The translations under genes and the position numbers were made by a program. A DNA stretch of 64,000 nt from Gracilaria caudata. Lineage: Eukaryota > Rhodophyta > Florideophyceae > Gracilariales > Gracilariaceae. A model generated the notes under the pieces. It saw nothing but the letters and a program-made list of their open reading frames with translations. It had not been told where the DNA came from and did not search any database. Shown piece after piece: positions 30,901 to 37,990 of this stretch. The stretch spans positions 1 through 64,000 of the forward strand of contig JASCIV010000003.1 in NCBI GenBank assembly GCA_030374735.1, in the 5' to 3' direction. Each line of letters starts with the position of its first letter. Position 1 is the stretch's first letter.

Positions 30901-30933
30901 TACAAGTCCGTCCGAGACGATCCCCTCAAGCAT
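18928..30933 (-). CDS. VPS13: VPS13 bridge-like lipid transfer protein, single 12-kb exon
   Basis: VPS13 proteins form a long hydrophobic groove that moves phospholipids between membranes at contact sites. The 4001-residue frame begins MLEGIVSDGLVRLLGSYV, the chorein_N signature of the family, followed by LGVWRGDLELKNLRLRPDAL. Extended beta-rich chorein repeats fill the middle. The VPS13 adaptor-binding/SHR-BD region lies at roughly residues 2100-2800 (for example RIVNQTRRLLEVHIGG). A C-terminal ATG2_C-like amphipathic region around 3410-3490 carries FTGALSFGHGIASGAAGLIK and FIKGLGKGFIGGVLKPITG. A PH-like segment follows (RLIITSLDGHVLWEHPLID). Unusually, the extreme C-terminus (about 3957-3996) reads IAQLASLGFSEVEAKAALQE and then NEANLSKAYSTL, a canonical UBA fold pattern. 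No intron interrupts the frame. Confidence 0.97.
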   Translation of the reverse strand: MLEGIVSDGLVRLLGSYVDGLNRESIRLGVWRGDLELKNLRLRPDALAVLFETLGLDLPVTVTAGYIGLLRLEVPWKRLRSAPVRIFMHDVNVVASPVSDGDQSALELRDKRLKAARLATDEAIRDAKFSVRSMTADHAKESNEVQGEASQELTSEAPSTTQKTGYRITRWGWRFTSKFVTKIVDNIQIDVENVIVQYEDASSVRDRPYTATLAFDSLRACSTNSKWLPVFIESPDSPVVHKVVYMKGLVLNWEPGNSINDLKGWILNKEVDSEGQDWIGFVQNASRHAIRPMDGELKIALTKSSALASALAGTDDNLKELKNVPRVQMDLHFPDVKIALDDFQYHTLLSTIMYLSDIDRKVRPKTARGRWFWALERLLPRFKERREAALRFNAEGMRKFRETREEYCRVRNFVVGARRSGAPEPVEEAERLHELEAALPYKDVVLFRDVADSVLYASSREAGNQATATSRFWSFFSRRTPVVEPSSAANTEEKHFEASSRVSRQNPESQDATQNEPKETIDILAPEPEPSSAIEGDDVGTNSLSFEVPEDPNQSTSSTLTYRNFDASETVVPNFRMGFLLGTGCIQLKQGGYPTAPVPFSNLEFRELRLGIETRPGAGLLLEALLGTFEVVDPQKNTRIMYPRVPWAGNFNSTESEHKGSNHSSGDPIFGLMNPTKESNIGEVETKIADTATTTDSGNVCAVLDSYPYEISDAIFAIRGEYGLGLNLQTTDPDGYARGPQYSSSLPKEATRERSSSTEREHEHQQRSMEEPFQMHQTPLKYIAALRLNQEEVLDGDWAQGSTRMAMDLAIGGMEVLLDGPQGAFISSVMFWHPREKMPSIMQFLAKSAAPRLASLRMDIQKAILERSVPMRMDILIRGPRFVMPAPKATKVSLVLDLGTFAMETSTGPSENIVVENTEDESFAMDVSAAPKSICVRYTDYRMACTDLGLYIMPWAGIKGTERVITPFSVHLLLQVMHNSSFVDAITMSLGPLKSAKVTLQGELPSLKISVSHEGFRNILKVVKGWGSDSNNALPASGIEPNRAAHSLSITSELEEIRHSHTIESQEVAVQANRSRLISFSMNLDFEDLQLELRDSMARRIVTISSSGTQIKLVKRAEVDDFLFRVHTFTVVDGSRGATAPFRRIAYAGVDEADRGSTQAVEDSQEDVLVSSDSQAFISLSYRADVVRHEQSLALRILSLNLVCVRETYFALADFFYLSESPAPGCALEELPSEDKQTALELRVSGKSLPCIRETDNEYTTEDVDGSSYTDPFAALGMTTSEAARAFRDQAGKGMEISKQAFANRGQLSVNAELDGLVLTLVTAEGAIACFDVSDCKTDLTQYANGAVKASGELGGFGIRDLTSAFDVYSETVRYDRSCAALLQNPKSIPDGWSLRVPESSNEDIWLEARLRNIRIVYLHRFIVILKKYFDVLRESLKPVLEMEGGIGEMFNEEVGEDFPVTPSSDGRIRIRIITEDVDLVMPRHSQSPYEALRFFVTQSSITNGDPSAPGYQIGFEIKAEGVNAHVLYQPPAEGEGRALTQGGTEPVLKQISPNCPIADLLTFSENIWIVAKLDTWRRRRVPEVILNAEGIPVLKDGQEEREYDPGKWLPSIRVRISAPNGIRARLCEAEYSILYFTFTENIIERPDIEFTDIVRGLKTPILPTRKPVQPIMFSSNRMPPNYQILFEVPLIESVIMSGADGRDNSSRLIRTELRDLVGSFEYGVDYRMTIDVSANLHSLQDARPYSGTNGMTLIMPTHGTSQTQLISPHAGKRMGNESISDMARSVTLTWDRPFGFRANVMVVASHLRIIVEPELFRDLGALTAPGFPFLKSSAPPPLLRFNGRLLIVTISKPEIWLMANQYPGDGRSLVIRGDVIAKVLWAPVTGRNTVEVAAHGVRINLSSLGPLVKPPLAGSSSSHILGSPSTTERKEIETPMLYPCDVSMKFEGRGYDPPQNPGDEPRKAPGSSLSVNAESFLVRIDVNDASLILAVGSRLVRLKPSTLSQRPEQPGRFDQWIDKGDEGDAKLSVHFSLPHCRLMFTDETLGRYVPIMEARLRNGILRSNVPWLTNAALEFALHLFNEEKGWWEPGIESFPIEFASSKGRSGSLAIHIRSERNIDVNITPNTVSGAARVSKALKSAVEELRARLKLEDENVQMANTHISGPPIHSGQSTSSGSRRPSVAAFCVRNETGRPMQMWLPYDSKRRALRGNGGEIEVDTPTEEILWTALGATGGLSQDPSMNRQLSMSCILSLSGYEALTLSTEQTGIRLVKLIPDTRDMASPATGPRSFPSVLTLVWAVTMRDGVPYGCIRSAVRIVNQTRRLLEVHIGGLRKSRSDGNNVALSQLPGHQELTRECHRRIKPGDGWAIPIYAIHRMIRIRPYLLHALEQETNAVDGKWDDGQVPSSRLRYEFLWSDPLSNLSSLYDMANELPSARTTGGVSADSASASASSTPLLKCEGAGSRRVFCLAVHPVVDGTILDHNKAKDGILGSIDVQLCTPLVIENLLPRAVFLKLAIPGDSRRIGVNQIIDGKHVDPLAEAHIHGVGSDQPLLAAALGMDNSLDRKSRPMPKNVQVLPSRQTGDFHPNFLSLKAISTGSGRYMPFKILMEHDETTCSRRVSLYCQYWIRNRSDTDLFFRDRGQVRGSSVANPKVFLKGCPPGGVADKYVCFSGNWISFQRADATEDIWVPLSTEIAEVDKPVPINLEGLSLVVDVRPAMGKFQRTLVVTIRNSTWLQNRTGTMLQWCQPEALNPHGIALASKVHSVAAGDHIAIHWDFKSQKKSLCLRRANEDSSSDWMWSRPVFVEGVQGEFATKMYRPKRHEQYIARVVISKLGNGVSAIVVHREDRNTPPYRIVNHCVSKSIAFRQSGVNETRLWLVRPGRSTRYAWDDPQAPVKRRSLVVEVIETSIPDGVHSGNRSVSHQSLRHQTMLGDDDVDPRQNLERKKSREVRYPKFDLNIDMIRDEVPFTKGKRHVPELRVSVHVEGPTKVVTFSDQSISGGSLKTSGDREGQKHIKDGQSSGPAALGGKVSGTNLDIEVFVKAIGMSFVDAHPTELAYLSVSGVHFRLDRFDGQQLIVCDIQDLQLDNQLEQCTWPVVLWSPPPPVSRSNSSRDGAESSRSVKAVQKPFFQFTVNGPYPPESRAIGTFSGIFVALQHIELAADEDFVLRVWLFATSLIEAVGGASKKSEPLYGHDGLESGIPLFLRSTVHEKDGANSETESDHLSRIYVDHLELCPVKLSVSFTSSRTSSVAEQIGGFRSLMRTLVAVLGNVENAEFRFNALELRQVCDTTAHFRSLIAEYYISQGSNQKMVLLASNSLIGNPSALFDSIAIGTRDFFVEPANAKGSADFIASIGRGSSSLLTNTVGGLVGSLGEIPRAVAQGLETAVGDRDYLAERDSIRGGRARVASSPAQGLFTGALSFGHGIASGAAGLIKDPIQGAAEEGPSGFIKGLGKGFIGGVLKPITGALDLIAEPAAGFRSMMVSERSHKAAEPVRPPRAFSGPQGDRMTSYNLRSALGEAILHAVNRNENSSTEESLKAWTYLVAVHHSATSDDVISFLWHLLRRSTRSTHHAKYLMDAEGNPQKAEKLRASLITSKRLIITSLDGHVLWEHPLIDIIEFHVSLDASDYLMVGVRPAGTKAVVAPTWKRLRCGSMAARDELNGLLRKAMEELRSEPDFMLRHQKVPGDSDRDGTALREIRREHRRDKSVEMVDMSFIEKESENVQELKRIHHDASNDGRRGIFTDMKVPGRHNDSVGVLKNDDDKSILKLVNNVMNATPSRRPNGVRSIRMVIANYSLASLRLMSASLHSGRWVEEPPKAVLARSVAQLEVDGTANRITDISGRVTYQIGENEDACMALRFLNPLLASNAYSIECPPGFTMTQNGGERGDNVTTVLNIRNCEKRDKSLREMGPIRSISSPAEPLLFGRSKVSPHLPPITYTPPHAASSTRPDPNDPSKIAQLASLGFSEVEAKAALQENEANLSKAYSTLVDRKHTD

Positions 30934-31949
30934 ACTTTCATGAATCTATATATGAAGGGACAGTACACAAAGGGTTGTCGCGCAAAATATGTGCCAGACG
31001 TGAATTGTATACAACACACGGCAAAAGACAGATTGAAGTGAGCGCAATGGCGAATGGGCTGGGAATTTGGAGAGGTAGCCGAATTTCGAGCATCAAACCC
31101 CGCTCATATCTAGAGTTCTGACGTGTCACTTTTCTCTTGGAGCAGACTGCACAACTGACCTCGAAGTCTGAAACAGTAGTGATATGGTATTGGATAGATG
31201 ACGTCGAAGACGTTTCGGAATGCTCAAGTTGGACTTGTGATAACAGTTGCAAACGCTTTGCCAGCCCAAGAGCGCTCAGTTCAGGATTGGACACCCTTGA
31301 CATCCAGAGGGTTTCCAATGTCAGGCCGGTACGATAGGTAGATGGAAGGGTATCTTCGTACACGGAGCTTTGTACTCGGCAAACGGAGGCTCTTTGTTGC
31401 TGAGTTCACGTCCAGGTTTCGGCCTACGTATGTTGGGCGAAAGTAAGCTGTTCTTACAGAAAGTTACATGAAAATTGAAGTCCAGCCGCAAGTGTCATGC
31501 CATCATGATGTGACGTCCCGCTGGCCGTGGATTGCAATTCGACTGTAAGACTGATTTGCTCATCCTCCCAGTCGAAGTTCTGCTCGCCAGAAAGGTTTGC
31601 GCTTCGCGCAACGTTCTCGTTCGAGTTCGAGTTCGAATAGTAGAGGTTTACCAAGTTTCTCCTCTTCCCCAGGCCCTTTGAAACGAAAGCGTACTCCGAG
31701 AACCCACTCTGACTCAATTTTTTTTACTGGACGTGGAATATACATCAACCTCTTATTTCCAACAGACATCTCAACCTGCGATTCCGAAGCTCTTCGCTGG
31801 CTAAAAGGTCCACGTTCTCACGGACACGGTCTAATTCGCCTGACTCATATTGACGAAGGCGTTTCTAATATCCCCTCTGGCCGTGTGCCAGAGCGTACCT
31901 CAACACGAGACGTCGAAGCAGCACTCCGGCGGTTGAAGCCGCCGGTACG
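30934..31949. other. Divergent intergenic region VPS13/V-ATPase
   Basis: Roughly 1 kb between divergent starts. Diverged motif relatives occur at 31330-31340 (TACGATAGGTA) and 31351-31360 (TATCTTCGTA), and an ATCATGAT palindrome at 31502-31509. A 128-codon open frame at 31597-31983 (+) overlaps the V-ATPase start in another frame; it resembles nothing known and could be an upstream ORF. Confidence 0.5.
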
Positions 31950-34685
31950 ATGCCTTCCGTGCGTGATCCTTACACTACACTAGCTTCCCTTGGCCGTCGA
32001 GCCAACTCTGGACTACGCCTCTCTGCGCTTGCGGGTAATGAAACTGATCCTAAACATGCAAGAAGGCCGTCACGCAAAACCGCGTTCAACAGAATGCGCA
32101 CTGCACGCATAGGCAGTTTGTTTCGTTCAGAGAACATGGTTCTTGTTCGCCTTTATTTCGACCGAGCTGCAGCACATGATACCATCGATGAGATAGGAGA
32201 ACTTGGGCTTTGCCAGTTCAAGGATCTCAACGAGAATCAATCTACATTTCAACGGTCGTTTAGTGACAATGTTAGACGTTGTGACGAAATGCTTCGCGTC
32301 ATTCGTTATCTGACCGACCAAATCAAAGATATTCCACAACTTTCAATAGCTCCCTCGGCCTTCAATGGTCTTGGGACGGGACCGTCTTATCGCCTTGACG
32401 ATCTTGATGCACATCTTAACAGCCTCGAGAAAGCCCTCCTTGACATGAATGCCAATGCAGATTTCATTTCAACTGAGTACAATGAAACCATGGAACTGCA
32501 CTGTGTGTTAGAAAGAGCCGCGGAGTTTTTCAAGTCTGCTCCGGTTATGCAATCTACGTCATCAATCTCCATTTCATCTTCGTCAAAGCACAGTTCACGT
32601 GTTGGGTCAAGCATAATCGCCGGGATGATGGGAGAAATATCCGCACTGTCCCAAACGCCTTCTATTGTTGTTAATGAGGAAGATGTAAGTTCGATTTCAT
32701 CACCAACAGCTTTTATACACGAAACCCAGGAACTGCAGCAATCGGCGCTTCTTTCATTCTTTACAGGAACTATCGTTAGAGAAAAGATTGCCTCTTTTGA
32801 GCGTGTTCTTTTCCGTGCGACACATGGAAACTGTATTGTACGATTTGCAGACGTACAGGAGAAGTTGGTAGATCCACAGACAAAGCTGAAGGCCGATAAA
32901 AGCGTCTTTATGGTGTTCTTCTCCGGAAATGCTGTACGGGCGAAAGTTTCGAAGATCTGTGTTGCATTTGAGGCGAACAAGTACGCGATTCCTGAGGACC
33001 ACACGCGCCAAATGACCGCTTTGACCCATTGCAGAAATAAGCTTTCAGACTTGAAACAAGTCATGGATACAGCGGCAAGTCAAAAGGCCGAAATACTCCG
33101 AGATGTCGCTCAACAGATTCTTTCCTGGCGTGAAAAAGTTCGACGAGATATGGGCATTTTCAACACCTTAAATCTTCTGAACTACGACACAAGCCAACAG
33201 CTTTTCATAGCTGATATTTGGTGTCCCGAGTCAGCGCAAGACGATGTTCGCAATGCCCTTGAGATTGGAAGAAGAAGGGCTAATGCTCAAGTGCCGTCTA
33301 TTATCGAAGAAAGACCCCTCGGTCCCGAAGACATTCCTCCTACTTACTACAAAACCAACAAATTCACGGAAGTATTTCAGGGAATAGTCGAATCTTACGG
33401 TGTGGCCAAGTATCAAGAAGTTAATCCGGCACCCTACACAATAATTACTTTCCCGTTCTTGTTTGCGGTTATGTTTGGAGACATTGGGCACGGAATCCTG
33501 ATGGCTCTATTTGCAGCGTATATGGTGAGGAATGAGGTGCGTTTGCAAAGAATGGGAAAGAGTATGGGAGAGATGATGAAGACTGCGTTCGACGGAAGGT
33601 ATATAATTCTCTTGATGGGTATCTTTTCGATATACACAGGTTTCATATACAATGAAATGTTTGCAGTTCCAATTGATTTATTCGGTTCTCGATGGAAGTA
33701 CACATCTGAAAGCGAGATGGCTTGCGGAGTTGACAACTGCGACAATCCTGCAAGCGTCTTACCTCCGCTCAGTCCATACCCATTTGGATTTGATCCCGTG
33801 TGGAAAGCCAGCAAGACAGGCCTTTTGTTTTTCAATTCGTACAAGATGAAGCTTTCTATTGTTCTGGGTGTGACCCAAATGGTACTAGGTATATACCTCT
33901 CCTACAGAAATGCGAAGTTCTTCAAGCAGAAACTGGACATTTTGTACGTGTTCGTACCGCAAATGATCTTTATGAACGCTATATTTGGATACTTGGTATT
34001 TCTCATTATTCTCAAATGGTTAATTGACTACAACGCCCCGTCCTGTGCTGCTGACCCGAGATGTGATCCTCCTGATTTGAAATCTGTGCTCATTGGAATG
34101 TTCATGAATCCTGGAAATCTTCCAGCTAATATGATAATGTTTCCGGGGCAAAATGCTTTGCAATTTTTGCTCACAACGGCTGCAATTATTGCTGTACCCT
34201 GGATGCTGTTTCCCAAACCTTTCATCCTTCGCGCGCAACACCGAAAGCGAAAAGGATATGCACGTGTAAGGAGTGATGACGAAGACGAAACAGAGAACCC
34301 GCGAGGTGCAGCGTTCGACTTCAGTGAGGTATTTGTACATCAGATGATTCACACGATTGAGTTTGTATTGGGTGCTATCAGCAACACGGCCAGCTATTTG
34401 CGACTGTGGGCACTCAGTTTAGCTCATGCCGAGTTAAGCAATGTTTTCCTGGAGAAGCTTTTGTACATGTCTATTGCATCAGGGAACCCTATTGCCATGA
34501 TGGTGGGGTTCTTCATGTGGATTGCAGCAACCTTGGGGGTTCTCATGTTTATGGAATCCCTCTCAGCGTTCTTGCATGCTTTGCGTTTGCACTGGGTGGA
34601 GTTCCAAAACAAGTTTTACTTATTACACGGCGACGGGATTAAGTTCAATCCATACTCCCACGCCTTTTCTGCAGAACAGGATTAA
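31950..34685 (+). CDS. VHA-a: V-type H+-ATPase subunit a (100-116 kDa)
   Basis: Membrane subunit that supplies the proton half-channels of the vacuolar ATPase Vo sector. Residues from about 55 match the family start: GSLFRSENMVLVRLYFDRAA and the ELGLCQFKDLNENQ block. Further family segments are ERPLGPEDIPPTYYKTNKFT, the PFLFAVMFGDIGHG entry into the membrane domain, FDFSEVFVHQMIHTIEFVLG, and SNTASYLRLWALSLAHAELS, which contains the essential channel Arg (Vph1 R735 equivalent). The last segment, LHWVEFQNKFYLLHGDGIKF, is typical of the C-terminus. The 911-residue length exceeds the usual 820-850. An Arg-rich extension precedes Met-49 (MRTARIGSLF, 32094), which may be the true start. No introns. 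Confidence 0.97.
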   Translation: MPSVRDPYTTLASLGRRANSGLRLSALAGNETDPKHARRPSRKTAFNRMRTARIGSLFRSENMVLVRLYFDRAAAHDTIDEIGELGLCQFKDLNENQSTFQRSFSDNVRRCDEMLRVIRYLTDQIKDIPQLSIAPSAFNGLGTGPSYRLDDLDAHLNSLEKALLDMNANADFISTEYNETMELHCVLERAAEFFKSAPVMQSTSSISISSSSKHSSRVGSSIIAGMMGEISALSQTPSIVVNEEDVSSISSPTAFIHETQELQQSALLSFFTGTIVREKIASFERVLFRATHGNCIVRFADVQEKLVDPQTKLKADKSVFMVFFSGNAVRAKVSKICVAFEANKYAIPEDHTRQMTALTHCRNKLSDLKQVMDTAASQKAEILRDVAQQILSWREKVRRDMGIFNTLNLLNYDTSQQLFIADIWCPESAQDDVRNALEIGRRRANAQVPSIIEERPLGPEDIPPTYYKTNKFTEVFQGIVESYGVAKYQEVNPAPYTIITFPFLFAVMFGDIGHGILMALFAAYMVRNEVRLQRMGKSMGEMMKTAFDGRYIILLMGIFSIYTGFIYNEMFAVPIDLFGSRWKYTSESEMACGVDNCDNPASVLPPLSPYPFGFDPVWKASKTGLLFFNSYKMKLSIVLGVTQMVLGIYLSYRNAKFFKQKLDILYVFVPQMIFMNAIFGYLVFLIILKWLIDYNAPSCAADPRCDPPDLKSVLIGMFMNPGNLPANMIMFPGQNALQFLLTTAAIIAVPWMLFPKPFILRAQHRKRKGYARVRSDDEDETENPRGAAFDFSEVFVHQMIHTIEFVLGAISNTASYLRLWALSLAHAELSNVFLEKLLYMSIASGNPIAMMVGFFMWIAATLGVLMFMESLSAFLHALRLHWVEFQNKFYLLHGDGIKFNPYSHAFSAEQD

Positions 34686-34867
34686 ACTGACAGCCTGTGG
34701 TGTATGCATTTAACCCAGCTCCAGCAACTTCGAGTGCTGCATGCAGCAACGCGAATTGCGTTATTCATATGTGTGCTCTTTTAGTACTCTGTTTGCAAAC
34801 TAGACAAACACGTATGATACATCTGTGTGGCAATGGGGGCGAAGTCGGCATCGGAGCGAGTCGCATT

Positions 34868-36511
34868 CTACAACTTTCTCCAAGGACGCCGTAATGGACT
34901 CTCGGGATCCATCTCAAACAGTTCGCGACTAGATTCTAATTCTGCGGCCCGCCGAAACATAAACCGAGCCCTCTCTTCATCGCCTGCTCCGCGTTCTAAC
35001 TCCGCCCACGCACGCCAAGGTGACCCATCGGTTGGGTCGAGATTTATGCTCCGTGAGATGTAGTGGCGAGCTACAGAAACGTTCCCATTCGCCTGTTCGA
35101 ACCTTCCAAACCATAGCCATAACCACGGACATGATCCATCAACACCGACAGCTTTATTGAAGAGTTCGCGGGACTCGTCAATGTTGCCTTCCTCCCATTC
35201 CAATACCGCCCAAGCGTGAATTAGCGCCGCAACTTCCTTGCCTCTGCTGACTGTCACCCCCTTGGCAAACAGCGCTCGCGCAGAGTCTTTATCTAATTGT
35301 CTCTGCTCCAACAGCGCTAGAGATTGCCAAAGATATGCTTTTGTGGGATCTACTTCGATACCTTTTTTGAACAAGGATCTAGCAATCGCAATTTCACCAC
35401 GGCTCTCCACTAGCTTGCCCCATGAACAGTACAGCATAGCATCGCTCGAGTAAACGGAGACCGCTTGTTGGTAGAGTTGTAAAGCTTGATGTACGTTTCC
35501 CAGCTTCTCCTCCATTCGAGCCCATGCCTGCCAAAGTTGAACAGCGCTTCTACCCTCAATTGAAGTTCCCTTGGAGTAATACTTTCTTGCCAGGTCGGAA
35601 TTTCCTTCGTATTCCTCTAGTTGTGCAAAAGAGAGCCAGGATAACGTATGTCGTGGATCTACGCGTATCGCTCGAGTAAAGCACTCGCGGGCAGCCGCGA
35701 CGCGACCAGCTCTGTATTCAAGCACACCAAGGGCATGATGCAGATAGGGATTGTCAGGTTCAAGTTTAAGGCCTTGAGTCAATATGATTCTTGCTGATTT
35801 CGAGTTGCCTTTCTTGTCGTGCAAAACTCCCAAGGAATGATATAGGCGTGTCGCAGTTGGGCATACCCGTAGCCCTTCCTCATACAAGCGTTTCGCTTTA
35901 TCGACATGACCATCCCTGTACTCCATTGATCCCCAAGAGTGATACAGCGACGGTAGTCGCGGGTTTGCTTCTAACGCCTTTCTAAAAAGACGTCGAGCGG
36001 TTACAAAATTTCCGTTGTTCTTCTCGAAATCCGCCCAAGTCTGCCATAGAATAGCATTGCGCGGATTGTAGCTCAATGCCCTCTTCAAAACGCCAGCTGC
36101 CCTATCCAGCTCACCATCGCGTTGTAGCAATTTCACGTACCGCACCCATGCCCTCCCGTTACTTGTATTGAGCTTAACCAGTGATTCGTACATGCGCATG
36201 GCATTATGTACTCGTCCGGCCTTCTCCTCTGCCTTCGCAGATTCGTAGAGCAACTCGAGTGCTTCGCGGGTGCCATCTCGTGGCGCAGCAACTCTTCCGT
36301 CGCCGGTCTTGGTGAGAGTGGACGTCGTGACACATGTGAACGGTAGATTAGTGGCAATATCCATACGTACCCGTTGCTCAACTTTGGTTCTCCCAATTAG
36401 CCCTCGTGCTCTGTCTTGCTGGGGTTTGGTCAACGATGACACAGCGAACGCACGCGTCTGCAGCGGAAAACGGGGGAGCGCAGACACGACAAACCCTGGA
36501 AGTTCAGACAT
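34868..36511 (-). CDS. HCF107: HCF107/Mbb1-like plastid RNA-binding HAT-repeat protein
   Basis: HCF107 and Mbb1 bind the 5' ends of psbB-psbH transcripts in plastids, stabilising them and activating translation. After a presequence-like N-terminus (MSELPGFVVSALPRFPLQTR) the protein is an array of about eleven half-a-TPR repeats of 34 residues, each with the W-x-x-W/Y and ARxLF patterns: for example NAILWQTWADFEKNNGNF followed by RRLFRKALEANPR, and SLYHSWGSMEYRDG followed by AKRLYEEGL. This matches the RNA-TPR organisation of HCF107 rather than CstF-77 or Prp6. The start at 36511 is preferred over the open extension to 36607 because it gives a cleaner presequence. Orthology to HCF107 is inferred; another organellar HAT protein is possible. 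Confidence 0.78.
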   Translation of the reverse strand: MSELPGFVVSALPRFPLQTRAFAVSSLTKPQQDRARGLIGRTKVEQRVRMDIATNLPFTCVTTSTLTKTGDGRVAAPRDGTREALELLYESAKAEEKAGRVHNAMRMYESLVKLNTSNGRAWVRYVKLLQRDGELDRAAGVLKRALSYNPRNAILWQTWADFEKNNGNFVTARRLFRKALEANPRLPSLYHSWGSMEYRDGHVDKAKRLYEEGLRVCPTATRLYHSLGVLHDKKGNSKSARIILTQGLKLEPDNPYLHHALGVLEYRAGRVAAARECFTRAIRVDPRHTLSWLSFAQLEEYEGNSDLARKYYSKGTSIEGRSAVQLWQAWARMEEKLGNVHQALQLYQQAVSVYSSDAMLYCSWGKLVESRGEIAIARSLFKKGIEVDPTKAYLWQSLALLEQRQLDKDSARALFAKGVTVSRGKEVAALIHAWAVLEWEEGNIDESRELFNKAVGVDGSCPWLWLWFGRFEQANGNVSVARHYISRSINLDPTDGSPWRAWAELERGAGDEERARFMFRRAAELESSRELFEMDPESPLRRPWRKL

Positions 36512-37123
36512 GGCTGCCGCGAAACACCAGAGAAGAGAGCTGCACCGCCCAGGACTGAAAGGCAGCTCAACGCGAGTAGGACCCGAAAAAGAGAACGAGC
36601 AGCACATGCGTCATTTCATTCCACACGGATGGTGATGAGCGCGTGAGCAGATACTCGGCTGGCGGTGAAAATGCGTTCCGCTGGAGGGGACGCACCAACC
36701 ATTCGCGCACGAAAATCGCAGTGTGGTTGGTGCTCACGCCTGGTTTGGAGAGTCGTTCGGCGCAGGGCGCTCCAACAGCCGATGGAGGAGCCATCGCCAT
36801 TTACAGAGTAGTCAGACACGTGTCCAAAATAATTGTACGAATCGGCACTGGCGACCACGGTGCGGCTGGATCCAGCCAGACTGTGCACCACTGTCTACCC
36901 CTCCATTCTGCTTTCGCATCAAAAGATGATAGATTTGTCGCTTATCTACGAAGGAACGCTACAGTACTATCTTACATGGTTATCCGTTGTGCGAAAAAAC
37001 CCGTCGTCCCCGAAGGATCGTGTTCTTTCAGGTCTCTCTCTCTCTCTCTCGCCTTTTTCGTGCGTGCAGTTGAGCGAAGGCTTCTTACTCTTGTTTACTT
37101 CCCATCTTGGATATATCCACGTT
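36512..37123. other. Divergent intergenic region HCF107-like/kinase
   Basis: No gene recognised. A near-match TACGAAGGAA lies at 36947-36956 and a (TC)n tract at about 37032-37048, just before the kinase start. Confidence 0.45.
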
Positions 37124-37860
37124 ATGAACAACGCTGCGTTGCAGCGTCAGGTCGTTGTACTTATCAGAGGCGTAAGTTCTTCCTGCATGAGCATGCTTTA
37201 GCGAAGATATTCATTCCCCTTTCAAAGAGTTCAACTATGTTCTGGCGCGTCTAACAAGTTCCCTCATTCTACAAGTATCCCGGCGTTGGCAAGACAACCG
37301 TGGCTTTCGCTCTCGCCAAGGAGCTTGGTTATTGCCTCATCTGTAAGGACGATGTACGAGAGGCCGCCATACGCCATGATGCTAATGTGATGGCCGAGAT
37401 TCGTGCCGTCTGTCCCGAACACGCCAACTCTATATGTGTTGACTCCAACGATATGACATACGAGGCCATGTTCGCTGTGGGTTTGACTCAGCTCAAGGTT
37501 GGCGCTTCTGGTGTTGTGCTGGAGAGCCCGCTTGGGCGCGTCGCGTTAGGGGAACGCGCGCTGGAGATTACAAGAGAGGCTAAGGCTCTTTGTGTGCTTG
37601 TGGACTGTTATGCAGAGCGATCTGTTTGGGAGGAGCGATTAGCGAAGCGTTCTTCGAAACGGGATTTCCGTCCTGGTAACGTTGATCAAATAATGAATCA
37701 CTACTCCAATATCGAATACCCTATGGAATGCGATGCACACGTAAGTGTTGACTGTGCAAGACCACCAGGAGAGAACGTGAGGAAAATTGCGCTCGTCATC
37801 AAGCAACTAGTTGCAGATGAGCGAGATATGGAGCATCTGAGCTCCAGTAGCTCCAGATAG
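37124..37860 (+). CDS. Predicted P-loop kinase of the AAA_33 type, one intron
   Basis: A small soluble nucleotide-binding kinase of unknown substrate. Exon 1 (37124-37171) encodes MNNAALQRQVVVLIRG, an intron GTAAGT...CAAG covers 37172-37275, and exon 2 begins YPGVGKTTVAFALAKELGY; the splice assembles the Walker A motif GYPGVGKTT. The lid and base-sensing features KDDVREAA (about residue 35), VVLESPLGR (Walker-B-like) and ERLAKRSSKRDFRPGN follow, a layout shared with plant predicted kinases of the zeta-toxin/shikimate-kinase superfamily. The total of 210 residues is normal for the group. No targeting sequence is evident. The role is unknown; orthologues are annotated only as P-loop NTPases. 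Confidence 0.75.
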
Positions 37861-37990
37861 GTACACTCCACGACTCAAAGACAAAGTAGAAGCGCCTAGT
37901 CGCGGTTAGATAGAGAGAGATCGTGTTTACTTGGCTAGTACTAACATCACGAATGCACCACATGACACGTATTCCCAGCAAAAATCGCAC

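Noticed and set aside
31597..31983. 128-codon plus-strand frame upstream of and overlapping the V-ATPase start
   Set aside because: Ser/Arg-rich, no motif, and overlaps the real gene in another frame. It may act as an upstream ORF but is not supported as a gene.
36643..37254. 203-codon plus-strand frame upstream of the kinase
   Set aside because: Runs across the kinase exon 1 in another frame and includes a TC repeat; no motif. The kinase start at 37124 is well supported by its splice.
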